A stretch of DNA of 64,000 nucleotides from Nocardiopsis_C rhodophaea (GTDB lineage Bacteria > Actinomycetota > Actinomycetes > Streptosporangiales > Streptosporangiaceae). The DNA lies in NCBI RefSeq assembly GCF_039530945.1, contig NZ_BAAAPC010000006.1, positions 124,001 to 188,000 of the forward strand, written 5' to 3'. Below the pieces are notes generated by a model. That model did not search any database, had not been told where the DNA came from, and saw nothing but the letters and a program-made list of their open reading frames with translations. Shown piece after piece: positions 46,596 through 53,964 of the stretch; position 1 is the first letter of the stretch; each line of letters opens with the position of its first letter. The translations under genes were made by a program, and so were the position numbers.

Positions 46596-47502
46596 TCTGC
46601 CCCTGCTCGACCTGCTGAAGTACGACTTCATGCAGCGGGCCCTCATCGTCGCCGTTCTGGTGGGACTCATCGCCCCCGTCATCGGCACCTTCCTGGTGCA
46701 GCGCCGCCTCGCCCTGCTCGGCGACGGCATCGGCCACGTGGCGCTGACCGGCGTCGCCCTCGGGTACCTGACCGGCAACTCCCCGGTCGTCGTTGCCCTG
46801 CTCGTCGCCGGCGCCGCCGCCGTCCTGATCGAGCTGATCCGCGTGCGCGCCCGCGCCAGCGGCGACGTGGCGCTCGCACTGCTCTTCTACGGCGGCATCG
46901 CCGGGGGCCTGCTGCTCATCGGCCTGACGCCGGGGGCCAACAGCGCGACGCTGACGGCCTTCCTGTTCGGCTCGGTGAGCAGTGTCAGTCAGGAGGACGT
47001 CTGGGTGATCATCGGCTTGGCGGTGGTCGTGATCGCCGTGATCGGCTACTTCGGCCGCGAGCTGTTCGTGCTCTGCCAGGACGAGGAGGTGGCCCGCGCC
47101 CACGGGCTGCCGGTTCGCCTGCTCAGCATGGTCATCGCGGTCACCGCCGCCCTGACGGTCGTCCTCGCCATGCGGGTCGTGGGCGTTCTGCTGGTCAGCG
47201 CGCTGATGGTGGTGCCAGTGGCCGCCGCCCAGCAGCTGACCCGGAGCTTCAGGGTCACCATGGCGCTGGCCGTGGGCATTGGCGTGCTGTGCGCTGTCGG
47301 CGGGCTGTCCACGACCTACTATGTGGATGTAGCGCCGGGTGGGGCCATTGTGCTGCTCGCGCTCGCGGTGTTCACGGTGGCGGTGGCTGTCAGTCGCCTG
47401 ATACGCGGGCGGCGTGGCGCGCCCCGTGCCCCCCGAGAGGAGGTCGAGGTCGCTGGGGCCGGTACGATGCCCCAGACCGATCGGGGGAGCGTATCCACAT
47501 GA
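46588..47502 (+). CDS. znuB: Zinc/manganese ABC transporter permease
   Basis: A 304-residue ABC-3 family permease with eight or nine membrane helices ('ALIVAVLVGLIAPVIGTFLV', 'RRLALLGDGIGHVALTGVAL', 'VVGVLLVSALMVVPVAAAQQ'). It starts at a TTG (46588) that overlaps the znuC stop; no better start fits the family N-terminus, which needs the 'FMQRALI' block close to residue 15. The cytoplasmic tail after the last helix is short and charged. The stop overlaps zur (ATGA). Confidence 0.91.
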   Translation: MLDLPLLDLLKYDFMQRALIVAVLVGLIAPVIGTFLVQRRLALLGDGIGHVALTGVALGYLTGNSPVVVALLVAGAAAVLIELIRVRARASGDVALALLFYGGIAGGLLLIGLTPGANSATLTAFLFGSVSSVSQEDVWVIIGLAVVVIAVIGYFGRELFVLCQDEEVARAHGLPVRLLSMVIAVTAALTVVLAMRVVGVLLVSALMVVPVAAAQQLTRSFRVTMALAVGIGVLCAVGGLSTTYYVDVAPGGAIVLLALAVFTVAVAVSRLIRGRRGAPRAPREEVEVAGAGTMPQTDRGSVST

Positions 47503-47891
47503 GTACACGTCGCGAGGCCGTCCGACAGGCGCTGAGTGAGAGCACCGGCTTTCGCAGCGCTCAGGATCTGTATGCGGACCTTCGCTCCGAGGGCTCGAAG
47601 ATCGGGCTCACGACCGTCTACCGCGCGCTGCAGGCACTGAGTGATGCCGGCGAGGTCGACGTACTGCGCACCAGTGACGGAGAGGCCGTCTACCGCGCCT
47701 GTCTGACCGACACCCACCACCATCACCTGGTGTGCCGTGAGTGCGGGAAGGCCGTGGAGATCGAAGGCCCGGCCGTGGAGAAGTGGGCCGAGAGCATCGG
47801 AGTCCAGCACGGGTTCAGCGATGTCACCCACACCGTTGAGGTGTTCGGGACCTGCGCGTCCTGCGCCGCGTCGGCGCAGTCGGAGCGGTAG
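47499..47891 (+). CDS. zur: Zinc uptake regulator, Fur family
   Basis: A 130-residue Fur-family repressor. The N-terminal winged helix includes 'FRSAQDLYADLRSEGSKIGL' and 'TTVYRALQALSDAGEVD'. The C-terminal metal domain has the structural zinc cysteines Cys79, Cys82, Cys119 and Cys122 ('CRECGK', 'TCASC'). A 'HHHH' stretch at 73-76 and His111 lie at regulatory-site positions. Zinc-bound Zur represses its own operon and zinc-independent ribosomal proteins in relatives. It is the last gene of znuCB-zur, whose upstream box fits it. Fur or Mur identity is less likely given the ABC partner. Confidence 0.9.
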   Translation: MSTRREAVRQALSESTGFRSAQDLYADLRSEGSKIGLTTVYRALQALSDAGEVDVLRTSDGEAVYRACLTDTHHHHLVCRECGKAVEIEGPAVEKWAESIGVQHGFSDVTHTVEVFGTCASCAASAQSER

Positions 47892-47976
47892 CGGTCACCG
47901 GGGCCGTCGGGGCTCGTCCGCGGTACCGGGCCCCCGCCCGGTCCTCTCCGCGGGCGGCACCGGCGGAGACAGCGAA

Positions 47977-48010
47977 GGCGCGCCACCGATCCCCTGATCG
48001 GTGGCGCGCC
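47977..48010. terminator. Bidirectional terminator between zur and the SGNH gene
   Basis: A perfect 15-bp stem (47977-47991 with 47996-48010) and 4-base loop, between convergent genes. On the plus strand it is followed by TCTCTGTGT. It probably ends both the zur and the SGNH-hydrolase transcripts. Confidence 0.8.
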
Positions 48011-48053
48011 TCTCTGTGTCCGTCGGCCGGTCGGCGCGGCGGCGATCCGGCCG

Positions 48054-48854
48054 TCAGCGCAGGCGCTCCAGGTTCGGCCGCTTGGGACGCAGGCCGTCTC
48101 CCGAGGAACGCCCGGTCAGGCGGCGGCCGATCCAGGGCACCAGGAATTCGCGCGCCCAGTGCAGATCGTCCTGGCGGGCCAGTCGCCAGTCCTTGGGTGC
48201 CTCCGGCGGCCAGGGCTCGCGCCAGTCGGCGTCGACCGGCAGTCCCAGGACCTCGCAGGCGCGCAGCGCCAGACGGCGGTGGCCCTCGGGGGACATGTGC
48301 AGCCGGTCCCAGCTCCAGGCGCGGTGGTCCTGCAGGGGCTTCATGCTCCACAGGTCCACGACCAGGCAGCCGTACTCGTCGGCGATGGCGCGCAGGTGCA
48401 TGTTGTAGGTGGCGATCTTGCCCCGCAGGTGGCGCATGACCGGCTGGAACCCGGTGTCCATGCCGGTGAAGATCACGATGGTCGCGCCGGTCTCGCTGAG
48501 CTTGGCGATGGTGCGGCGGAAGATCTCGGCGATCTCGTCGGGGTCCGTGCCGGGGCGGATGATGTCGTTGCCGCCCGCGCAGATGGTGATCAGGTCCGGC
48601 CGCAGCTCCATGGCCCGCGGCACCTGGTCGGCCACGATCTGCCGGATGAGCTTGCCGCGGACGGCGAGGTTGGCGTAGCGGACCTCGGCGGCGTTGTCGG
48701 CGAGGTGTTCGGCCAAGCGGTCGGCCCAGCCCCGGTACCGGCCGTTCGGCGTCTCGCCGCTGTCGGGGTAGGGGTCATCCATGCCCTCGGTGAAGCTGTC
48801 GCCGAGAGCGACATAGGAGATAATGCCGTTCTGGTCCAAATCAAAGCCGCGCAT
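48054..48854 (-). CDS. SGNH/GDSL-family hydrolase
   Basis: A 266-residue SGNH hydrolase. Block I is 'YVALGDSFTEGMDD' with nucleophile Ser20, block III is 'ICAGGNDIIRP' with the oxyanion Asn, and block V is 'DRLHMSPEGHRRLA' with the catalytic Asp-x-x-His. No signal peptide is present, so it is probably cytoplasmic. Such enzymes deacylate or de-esterify small molecules or lipids, and the substrate is unknown. The C-terminal 50 residues are basic and extend beyond the core. There is no obvious ribosome site; the ATG at 48854 is the first that includes block I. Single gene. Confidence 0.9.
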   Translation of the reverse strand: MRGFDLDQNGIISYVALGDSFTEGMDDPYPDSGETPNGRYRGWADRLAEHLADNAAEVRYANLAVRGKLIRQIVADQVPRAMELRPDLITICAGGNDIIRPGTDPDEIAEIFRRTIAKLSETGATIVIFTGMDTGFQPVMRHLRGKIATYNMHLRAIADEYGCLVVDLWSMKPLQDHRAWSWDRLHMSPEGHRRLALRACEVLGLPVDADWREPWPPEAPKDWRLARQDDLHWAREFLVPWIGRRLTGRSSGDGLRPKRPNLERLR

Positions 48855-49019
48855 GGTATTTGATGATGCCTCGCGACACCACGGTTACGCGATAGTAGGT
48901 TACGGAATCGCGGCTTTTTGTTACCGGACTCACGGTACGTCACCGCAGGGCACGACGGTGGGAGGGGCCACGGAAACGAGGGGGAACTCTCCCGTCGTCC
49001 CTCCCGACCGCGCTCCGGC

Positions 49020-49880
49020 TCAGGAGGTGGTGGCGCCGGTGTCCGTGCCCGCGCCGGCCGATGTGTCGGGAACCGGGTTGGGTGCCGCGCCGCCGTAGCG
49101 GCGGTCGCGGCTGGCGAAGACCTCGCAGGCGTGCCAGAGGTGGCGCCGGTCGAAGTCGGGCCAGAGCGTGTCGAGGAAGACGAACTCGGCGTAGGCGGAC
49201 TGCCAGAGCAGGAAGTTGGAGGTGCGCTGCTCGCCCGAGGAGCGGAGGAACAGGTCGACGTCGGGGATGTCGGGCTCGTCCAGGTAGCGGGCGACCGTGG
49301 CCTCGGTGATCTTGTCCGGGTTGATCCGGCCCTCGGCCGCCGCGCGGGCGAGGGCCGCGGCGGCGTCGGTGATCTCCGCGCGGCCGCCGTAGTTCACGCA
49401 GAACTGGAGGGTGAGCGCGGTGTTGTTCTTGGTCATCTCCTCGGCGTCCTCCAGTTCGGAGATGACGCTCTTCCACAGCCGCCCGCGGCGCCCGGCCCAG
49501 CGGACCCGGACCCCCATGGCGTGCAGCTCGTCGCGGCGCCGCCGGATCACGTCGCGGTTGAAGCCCATGAGGAAGCGGACCTCGTCGGGCGAGCGCTTCC
49601 AGTTCTCGGTGGAGAAGGCGTAGGCGGACAGCGTGGGGATACCCAGCTCCAGGGCGCCCTCGACGACGTCGAACAGAGAGCCCTCACCGGCCTTGTGCCC
49701 CTCGGTGCGGGGCAGCCCCCGCTCCTTGGCCCAGCGGCCGTTGCCGTCCATGACGATGGCCACGTGCCGCGGGATCAGTTCCGCGGGCAGTTGCGGGGGG
49801 CGCGCACCGCTGGGGTGCCGGCTCGGCGGCGTGTACCCCCGCGCGGGGGCCTTGGATGGTGAGGAGTTGAACAGGCTCAA
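49020..49880 (-). CDS. uppS: Isoprenyl (polyprenyl) diphosphate synthase, cis-type
   Basis: A 286-residue cis-prenyltransferase that makes the polyprenyl diphosphate carrier for wall synthesis. The substrate motif 'AIVMDGNGRWAKERGL' supplies catalytic Asp45. 'LSAYAFSTENWKRS' and 'VDLFLRSSGEQRTSNFLLWQ' are further family blocks. I take the TTG at 49880, which overlaps the recO stop as TTGA and has GGAG six bases upstream. The frame is open 26 codons further up, but those codons lie within recO. The C-terminal 30 residues are low-complexity Thr/Ala/Gly. It is cotranscribed with recO. Confidence 0.92.
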   Translation of the reverse strand: MSLFNSSPSKAPARGYTPPSRHPSGARPPQLPAELIPRHVAIVMDGNGRWAKERGLPRTEGHKAGEGSLFDVVEGALELGIPTLSAYAFSTENWKRSPDEVRFLMGFNRDVIRRRRDELHAMGVRVRWAGRRGRLWKSVISELEDAEEMTKNNTALTLQFCVNYGGRAEITDAAAALARAAAEGRINPDKITEATVARYLDEPDIPDVDLFLRSSGEQRTSNFLLWQSAYAEFVFLDTLWPDFDRRHLWHACEVFASRDRRYGGAAPNPVPDTSAGAGTDTGATTS

Positions 49881-50608
49881 GAACGCTCCACAAGGCGCAG
49901 AGATCGGATTCCGTTTTCCAGGTGCCACTGCAGGTAGGCGGCGACGAGTCCACTGCACTCGTTGCGGTGCCGCTCCTCACTGGCGTCGGCCGCCGCCCAG
50001 TCGCCGCTGATGAGCGCCGTCATCAGGCGGGTCGACTCAGGTGCGGGATGGGTGGTCCCGTGCGGCCGGCAGGGCGTGCACACCATGCCGCCCGCGTGGA
50101 CCGCGAACGCGCGGTGCTCGCCGCGCGTGCCGCAGCGCGCGCACTCCTGCAGGACGGGCGCGTATCCGGCGACCGCGAGTGAGCGCAGCAGGTAGGCGTC
50201 GAGCACCAGCCGGGGGTCGTGGCTGTTCTCGCCGAGCGTCCGCAACGCGCCGATGAGCAGCAGGAACTGGCGCAGGGCCGGGTCCTTCTCGACGACGACG
50301 ATCTTTTCCGCCGTCTCCAGCATCGCGGTGGCCGCCGTGTAGCGGGGGTAGTCGGTGACGATGGTCTCGCCGTAGGCCCGCAGTGTCTCCGCCTGGGTGA
50401 TGACGTCCAGCGTGCGGCCGGTGTACAGCTGCACATCGACGTGGCTGAAGGGCTCCAGCCGGGCGCCGAAGCGCGACTTGGTGCGCCGCACCCCCTTGCC
50501 GACGGCCCGCACCAGGCCGGTCCGCCGGGTCAGCAGCGTCACGATGCGATCGGCCTCCCCCAGCTTCTGGGTGCGGAGGACGACCCCTTCGTCGCGGTAA
50601 AGGCTCAC
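49877..50608 (-). CDS. recO: DNA repair protein RecO
   Basis: A 243-residue RecO of the RecFOR recombination pathway that loads RecA onto gaps. The N-terminal OB fold begins 'SLYRDEGVVLRTQKLGEADR'. A C4 zinc site is seen near residues 158-183 ('CARCGTRGEHRAF', 'MVCTPC'). The GTG at 50608 gives the expected N-terminus and has GGAGG right before it; the frame extends further upstream with no conserved residues. It is followed immediately by uppS with a TTGA overlap, a gene order (recO-uppS) that is common in actinobacteria. Confidence 0.92.
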   Translation of the reverse strand: MSLYRDEGVVLRTQKLGEADRIVTLLTRRTGLVRAVGKGVRRTKSRFGARLEPFSHVDVQLYTGRTLDVITQAETLRAYGETIVTDYPRYTAATAMLETAEKIVVVEKDPALRQFLLLIGALRTLGENSHDPRLVLDAYLLRSLAVAGYAPVLQECARCGTRGEHRAFAVHAGGMVCTPCRPHGTTHPAPESTRLMTALISGDWAAADASEERHRNECSGLVAAYLQWHLENGIRSLRLVERS

Positions 50609-50849
50609 ACCTCCATTGTCGCGGATCCGCGAGGCGGACGTGCGCACGCATGGGATTCGACCGTCCCTTACGGCGGTCCCGTCCCGGTCGCGCGCCCAGC
50701 ACCACCGCGTCCCCCGCCGATGCCTGAGTAACCACACACCTCACGAGTGTGCGTTTCCCGGCATTTCGTCCTCATGCTCCCCTTAGGACACGATGTGGTC
50801 TACGATCGCGCGAGCACCGACATTCCCTACCGAACGGGGGCTGGCTGGC

Positions 50850-51764
50850 ATGGCACGCGGACGCCGTCGATTGCCCAGGAAGCGCGACGAATCGCCCGGG
50901 GCACGGCAGAGACCCAGGCCGTCCACCGGGTCGTCGACAGCGCGCCACCGGTGGAAACGGCCGCTCATCGGCGCGCTGGTCGCCGTCCCCGTCGGGCTCG
51001 GCGTGGCCACCGGGCTGGTCCTCGCCTCGATCCCCCAGGGGCAGGGCCCCGCCCAAGCGGGGTCGGATGTGGGGAGCGCGTTCCCGGACGAGCGCCTCCC
51101 GCCCGCCGTCTCCGACGATGACTTCTTCGACGGCGAGGACGGTACGAAGGGCACGGACTCCAGTCCCTCCGCGTCCGGCGGCTCCGGACAGCGCGAGGCC
51201 ACCGCGACCACCGAAGGCGAGGTGGAGGCCTCCGCGCCCCCGAAGGACGGCAGCGACGGCTCCGGCTCGTCCAAGAGCGGCGGCTCCACCGCGTCCCAGG
51301 AAACGTCGCGCGGGCCGGGCTCCTCGGGCGGCTCCGGTGGCGGTGGAGGCTCCTCCGCGTCGGCTGGCCCGTCCTCGGCCGCCCCCTCGGGCGGGTCCTC
51401 CGCCAAGGCCTCCGAGGTCGTCAGCCTCGTCAACGCGGAACGCGCCTCCGCCGGATGCGGGCCGCTGCGGGTCGACGACCGGCTCACCACGGCCTCCCAG
51501 AAGCACAGCGAGGACATGGCGACCCGCGACTACGTGGCGCACGAGACGCCCGAGGGCAAGACTCCTAAGGATCGCGCCGCGGAAGCCGGGTACACCGCCT
51601 GGGGCGGGGAGAACGTCGCCGGGGGCTACTCTTCCGCCCAGGCCGTGATGGAGGGGTGGATGAACAGCAAAAACCACCGCGAGAACATCCTCAACTGCGA
51701 CTTCAAGGCCATCGGCGTCGGCGAGGCCGACGGCCGCTGGACGCAGAACTTCGGCCAGAAGTGA
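50850..51764 (+). CDS. CAP/SCP-domain protein with membrane anchor
   Basis: A 304-residue protein. It has a basic cytoplasmic tail, a membrane helix near residues 38-60 ('PLIGALVAVPVGLGVATGLV'), then about 125 residues of Ser/Gly/Asp/Ala-rich linker. A C-terminal CAP domain follows (about 190-304: 'VVSLVNAERASAGCGPLRVD', 'AVMEGWMNSKNHRENILN', 'FKAIGVGEADGRW', 'WTQNFG'). Bacterial CAP domains are extracytoplasmic and of largely unknown activity. 'HSEDMATRDYVAHETPEG' holds the family His/Glu region. The ATG at 50850 has GGGGG nearby; an earlier frame start at 50793 exists. A perfect palindromic terminator follows. Confidence 0.88.
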   Translation: MARGRRRLPRKRDESPGARQRPRPSTGSSTARHRWKRPLIGALVAVPVGLGVATGLVLASIPQGQGPAQAGSDVGSAFPDERLPPAVSDDDFFDGEDGTKGTDSSPSASGGSGQREATATTEGEVEASAPPKDGSDGSGSSKSGGSTASQETSRGPGSSGGSGGGGGSSASAGPSSAAPSGGSSAKASEVVSLVNAERASAGCGPLRVDDRLTTASQKHSEDMATRDYVAHETPEGKTPKDRAAEAGYTAWGGENVAGGYSSAQAVMEGWMNSKNHRENILNCDFKAIGVGEADGRWTQNFGQK

Positions 51765-51781
51765 CCGGCCCCCACAGCCGC

Positions 51782-51819
51782 CGGCGGCCGGTGCCCCCAG
51801 CTGGGGGCACCGGCCGCCG
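51782..51819. terminator. Strong bidirectional terminator
   Basis: A perfect 38-base palindrome with 19-bp arms (51782-51800 and 51801-51819), followed on the plus strand by GCTTTCTCTG. It lies between the convergent CAP-protein and leuA genes. Confidence 0.85.
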
Positions 51820-51864
51820 CTTTCTCTGCGCTGGGCCCAACGGCCGGGCGGGGCGTGGCCTCGG

Positions 51865-53613
51865 CTAGTCGATCGCGCGGCGCGCGGCCTGGCCGACCGC
51901 GCTGCACACGGCCTTCAGGGAGGCCCGGGTGATGTTGTGGTGGATGCCCACACCCCACACCGCGCGACCGTCGACCTCGGCCTCGACGTAGGCGGCCGCG
52001 CGGGCGTCGGTGCCCTCGCTGAGCGCGTGCTCGACGTAGTCGACCACCCGCACCTTGACGTCGATCGCGGCCAGCGCGTCGCAGAACGCCGAGAGAGGGC
52101 CCTGCCCGCTCCCGGTAATCTCGCGGATCTCACCGTTGATCCGCACATCGGCGCTGATGCGGTACTCGGGGTCGTCGGTGCCGCTGGTTCCGCCCGGGAC
52201 GGACCGGTGTGCCAGCACCGCCACGGGGCCGTCCTCGGCCAGGTAGGTCTGGGAGAAGATCTCCCAGATGCGCTCGCCGCTGAACTCGCCTCCCTCGGTG
52301 TCGGTGTGCTCCTGCACCTTGTGGGAGAACTCGATCTGCAGGCGGCGCGGCAGGTCCAGGGCGTGGTCGCGCTGGAGGACGTAGGAGACGCCGCCCTTGC
52401 CGGACTGGCTGTTGACCCGGATGACGGCCTCGTAGTCGCGGCCGACCTCCTTGGGGTCGATGGGCAGGTAGGGCACCTGCCACGGGTACTCGGACTCGGG
52501 CACGCCCGCCTCGGCGGCGTCGCGCTCCAGCGCGGCCAGGCCCTTCTTGATGGCGTCCTGGTGGGAGCCGGAGAAGGCGGTGTAGACCAGGTCGCCGCCG
52601 TAGGGGTGGCGGGGGGCCACCGGCAGCTGGGTGCAGTACTCCACGGTGCGGCGGATCTCGTCGATGTTGGAGAAGTCGATCATCGGGTCCACGCCCTGGC
52701 TGAACAGGTTGAGGCCCAGGGTGATGAGGTCGACGTTGCCGGTGCGCTCGCCGTGGCCGAACAGGCAGCCCTCGACGCGGTCGGCCCCGGCCATGACGCC
52801 CAGCTCCGCGGCGGCGATGCCGGTGCCGCGGTCGTTGTGCGGGTGGACCGACAGGCAGACGTGCTCGCGCCGGGTCAGGTTGCGGCTCATCCACTCGATC
52901 TGGTCGGCGTACACGTTGGGGGTGGCGCGCTCGACGGTGGCCGGCAGGTTGAGGATGATCTCGCGGCCGGGGCCGGGCCGCCAGACGTCCATGACGGCCT
53001 CGCAGACCTCCAGGGCGAAGTCCAGCTCGGTGTCGATGAAGATCTCCGGAGAGTACTCGTAGCCGAAGTAGCCGCCCTCGGCGAGGGCGGAGTCGGCCAG
53101 GTAGGTCTCGGCGCATCTCATGACATGGCGGGTGCCCTCGACGGCGATGGCCTTGCAGGCCGCGCGGTCGACGTTGAACACCACGCGGCGGAACTCCGGC
53201 GCGGTGGCGTTGTACAGGTGGACGGTGGAGCGCTTGGCGCCCACCAGGCTCTGCACGGTGCGCTCGATCAGGTCCGCACGTGCCTGGGTGAGCACGGAGA
53301 TCTGGACGTCGTCGGGGATCCTGCCGCCCTCGATCAGGCTGCGGACGAAGTCGAAGTCGGTCTGGCTGGCCGCGGGGAAGCCGACCTCGATCTCCTTGTA
53401 GCCCATGCGGACCAGCAGGTCGAAGATCTCGTGCTTGCGCGCGGGGTCCATCGGCTCGATCAGCGCCTGGTTGCCGTCACGCAGGTCGGTGGAGAGCCAC
53501 CGGGGCGCGGTGGTGATGGTCGTCGACGGCCAGGTGCGGTCGGGCAGATCGACCGCGGGAAAGGGACGGTAGCGCTCGAAGGGCATACCGCTGGGCTGCT
53601 GCTGCGGAACCAT
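51865..53613 (-). CDS. leuA: 2-isopropylmalate synthase
   Basis: A 582-residue LeuA that condenses acetyl-CoA and 2-oxoisovalerate, the first step of leucine synthesis. The HMGL-like barrel carries 'STDLRDGNQALIEPMD' (catalytic Asp) and the metal histidines in 'LSVHPHNDRGTGIAAAEL'. The C-terminal allosteric LeuA dimer domain runs from about residue 440 and carries leucine feedback control. The ATG at 53613 has AAGGAG eight bases upstream. The frame runs on to 53664, with no family likeness. It is preceded by a Leu-rich leader peptide gene, so expression is probably attenuated by leucine supply. Confidence 0.96.
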   Translation of the reverse strand: MVPQQQPSGMPFERYRPFPAVDLPDRTWPSTTITTAPRWLSTDLRDGNQALIEPMDPARKHEIFDLLVRMGYKEIEVGFPAASQTDFDFVRSLIEGGRIPDDVQISVLTQARADLIERTVQSLVGAKRSTVHLYNATAPEFRRVVFNVDRAACKAIAVEGTRHVMRCAETYLADSALAEGGYFGYEYSPEIFIDTELDFALEVCEAVMDVWRPGPGREIILNLPATVERATPNVYADQIEWMSRNLTRREHVCLSVHPHNDRGTGIAAAELGVMAGADRVEGCLFGHGERTGNVDLITLGLNLFSQGVDPMIDFSNIDEIRRTVEYCTQLPVAPRHPYGGDLVYTAFSGSHQDAIKKGLAALERDAAEAGVPESEYPWQVPYLPIDPKEVGRDYEAVIRVNSQSGKGGVSYVLQRDHALDLPRRLQIEFSHKVQEHTDTEGGEFSGERIWEIFSQTYLAEDGPVAVLAHRSVPGGTSGTDDPEYRISADVRINGEIREITGSGQGPLSAFCDALAAIDVKVRVVDYVEHALSEGTDARAAAYVEAEVDGRAVWGVGIHHNITRASLKAVCSAVGQAARRAID

Positions 53614-53673
53614 GGAAGATGCTCCTTGGAAGTGTGCTCGCGATGTCGTGGCCGACCAGACCATGGCAAAGCC

Positions 53674-53718
53674 CCGCGGCGTGGGAGTCGACCTGTTTTC
53701 TACCGACCCGCGCCGCGG
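53674..53718 (-). promoter_or_regulatory. Putative leuA attenuator hairpin
   Basis: On the minus strand the 5' arm CCGCGGCG (53718-53711) overlaps the end of the leader peptide gene. It pairs with CGCCGCGG (53681-53674); a few flanking G-C pairs extend the stem with one mismatch. A short T-run (GCTTTGCC) follows. A ribosome held at the Leu codons just upstream would cover the 5' arm and so prevent the hairpin. Confidence 0.55.
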
Positions 53719-53747
53719 CCGCTAAGGAGAAGCAGCTCGCGCAGCAT
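53700..53747 (-). CDS. Leucine-rich leader peptide of leuA
   Basis: A 15-residue frame, MLRELLLLSGRGAGR, with five Leu including four in a row (codons CTG CTT CTC CTT at 53724-53735), ending 86 bp before leuA. Leader peptides of this kind gate leuA by ribosome-mediated attenuation. No purine-rich ribosome site precedes the ATG. A possible -10, TACCGT, lies 10 bases upstream, so the leader may be translated leaderlessly. Confidence 0.75.
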   Translation of the reverse strand: MLRELLLLSGRGAGR

Positions 53748-53856
53748 AACGTTGATCACGGTACCAGACAGGTGGCGGCGGGAAACGGCACCCCCGGGTT
53801 CGAACGTCGCTGTCCCGGGGACGCCGCACGGCAGCGGGGTGCGCATCAGGGGAAAA

Positions 53857-53897
53857 GGGCGCCGCGGTGGCCCGGCCAAGTGGCCACCGCGGCGCCC
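53857..53897 (-). terminator. Terminator after gcl
   Basis: A perfect 16-bp stem (53857-53872 with 53882-53897) and 9-base loop. On the minus strand it is followed by TTTTCC. It lies 67 bp past the gcl stop and before the leuA leader. Confidence 0.85.
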
Positions 53898-53964
53898 TGG
53901 TCGCGGACCCGTCCCCCTCCTCCGCCCGCGCGGCGGTAGGCGGGGATGCCGTGGGCGGCGTGGA

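Noticed and set aside
51100..51410. Repetitive Gly/Ser-coding DNA inside the CAP-domain gene.
   Set aside because: It is an ordinary low-complexity linker of a surface protein, with no regular repeat unit.
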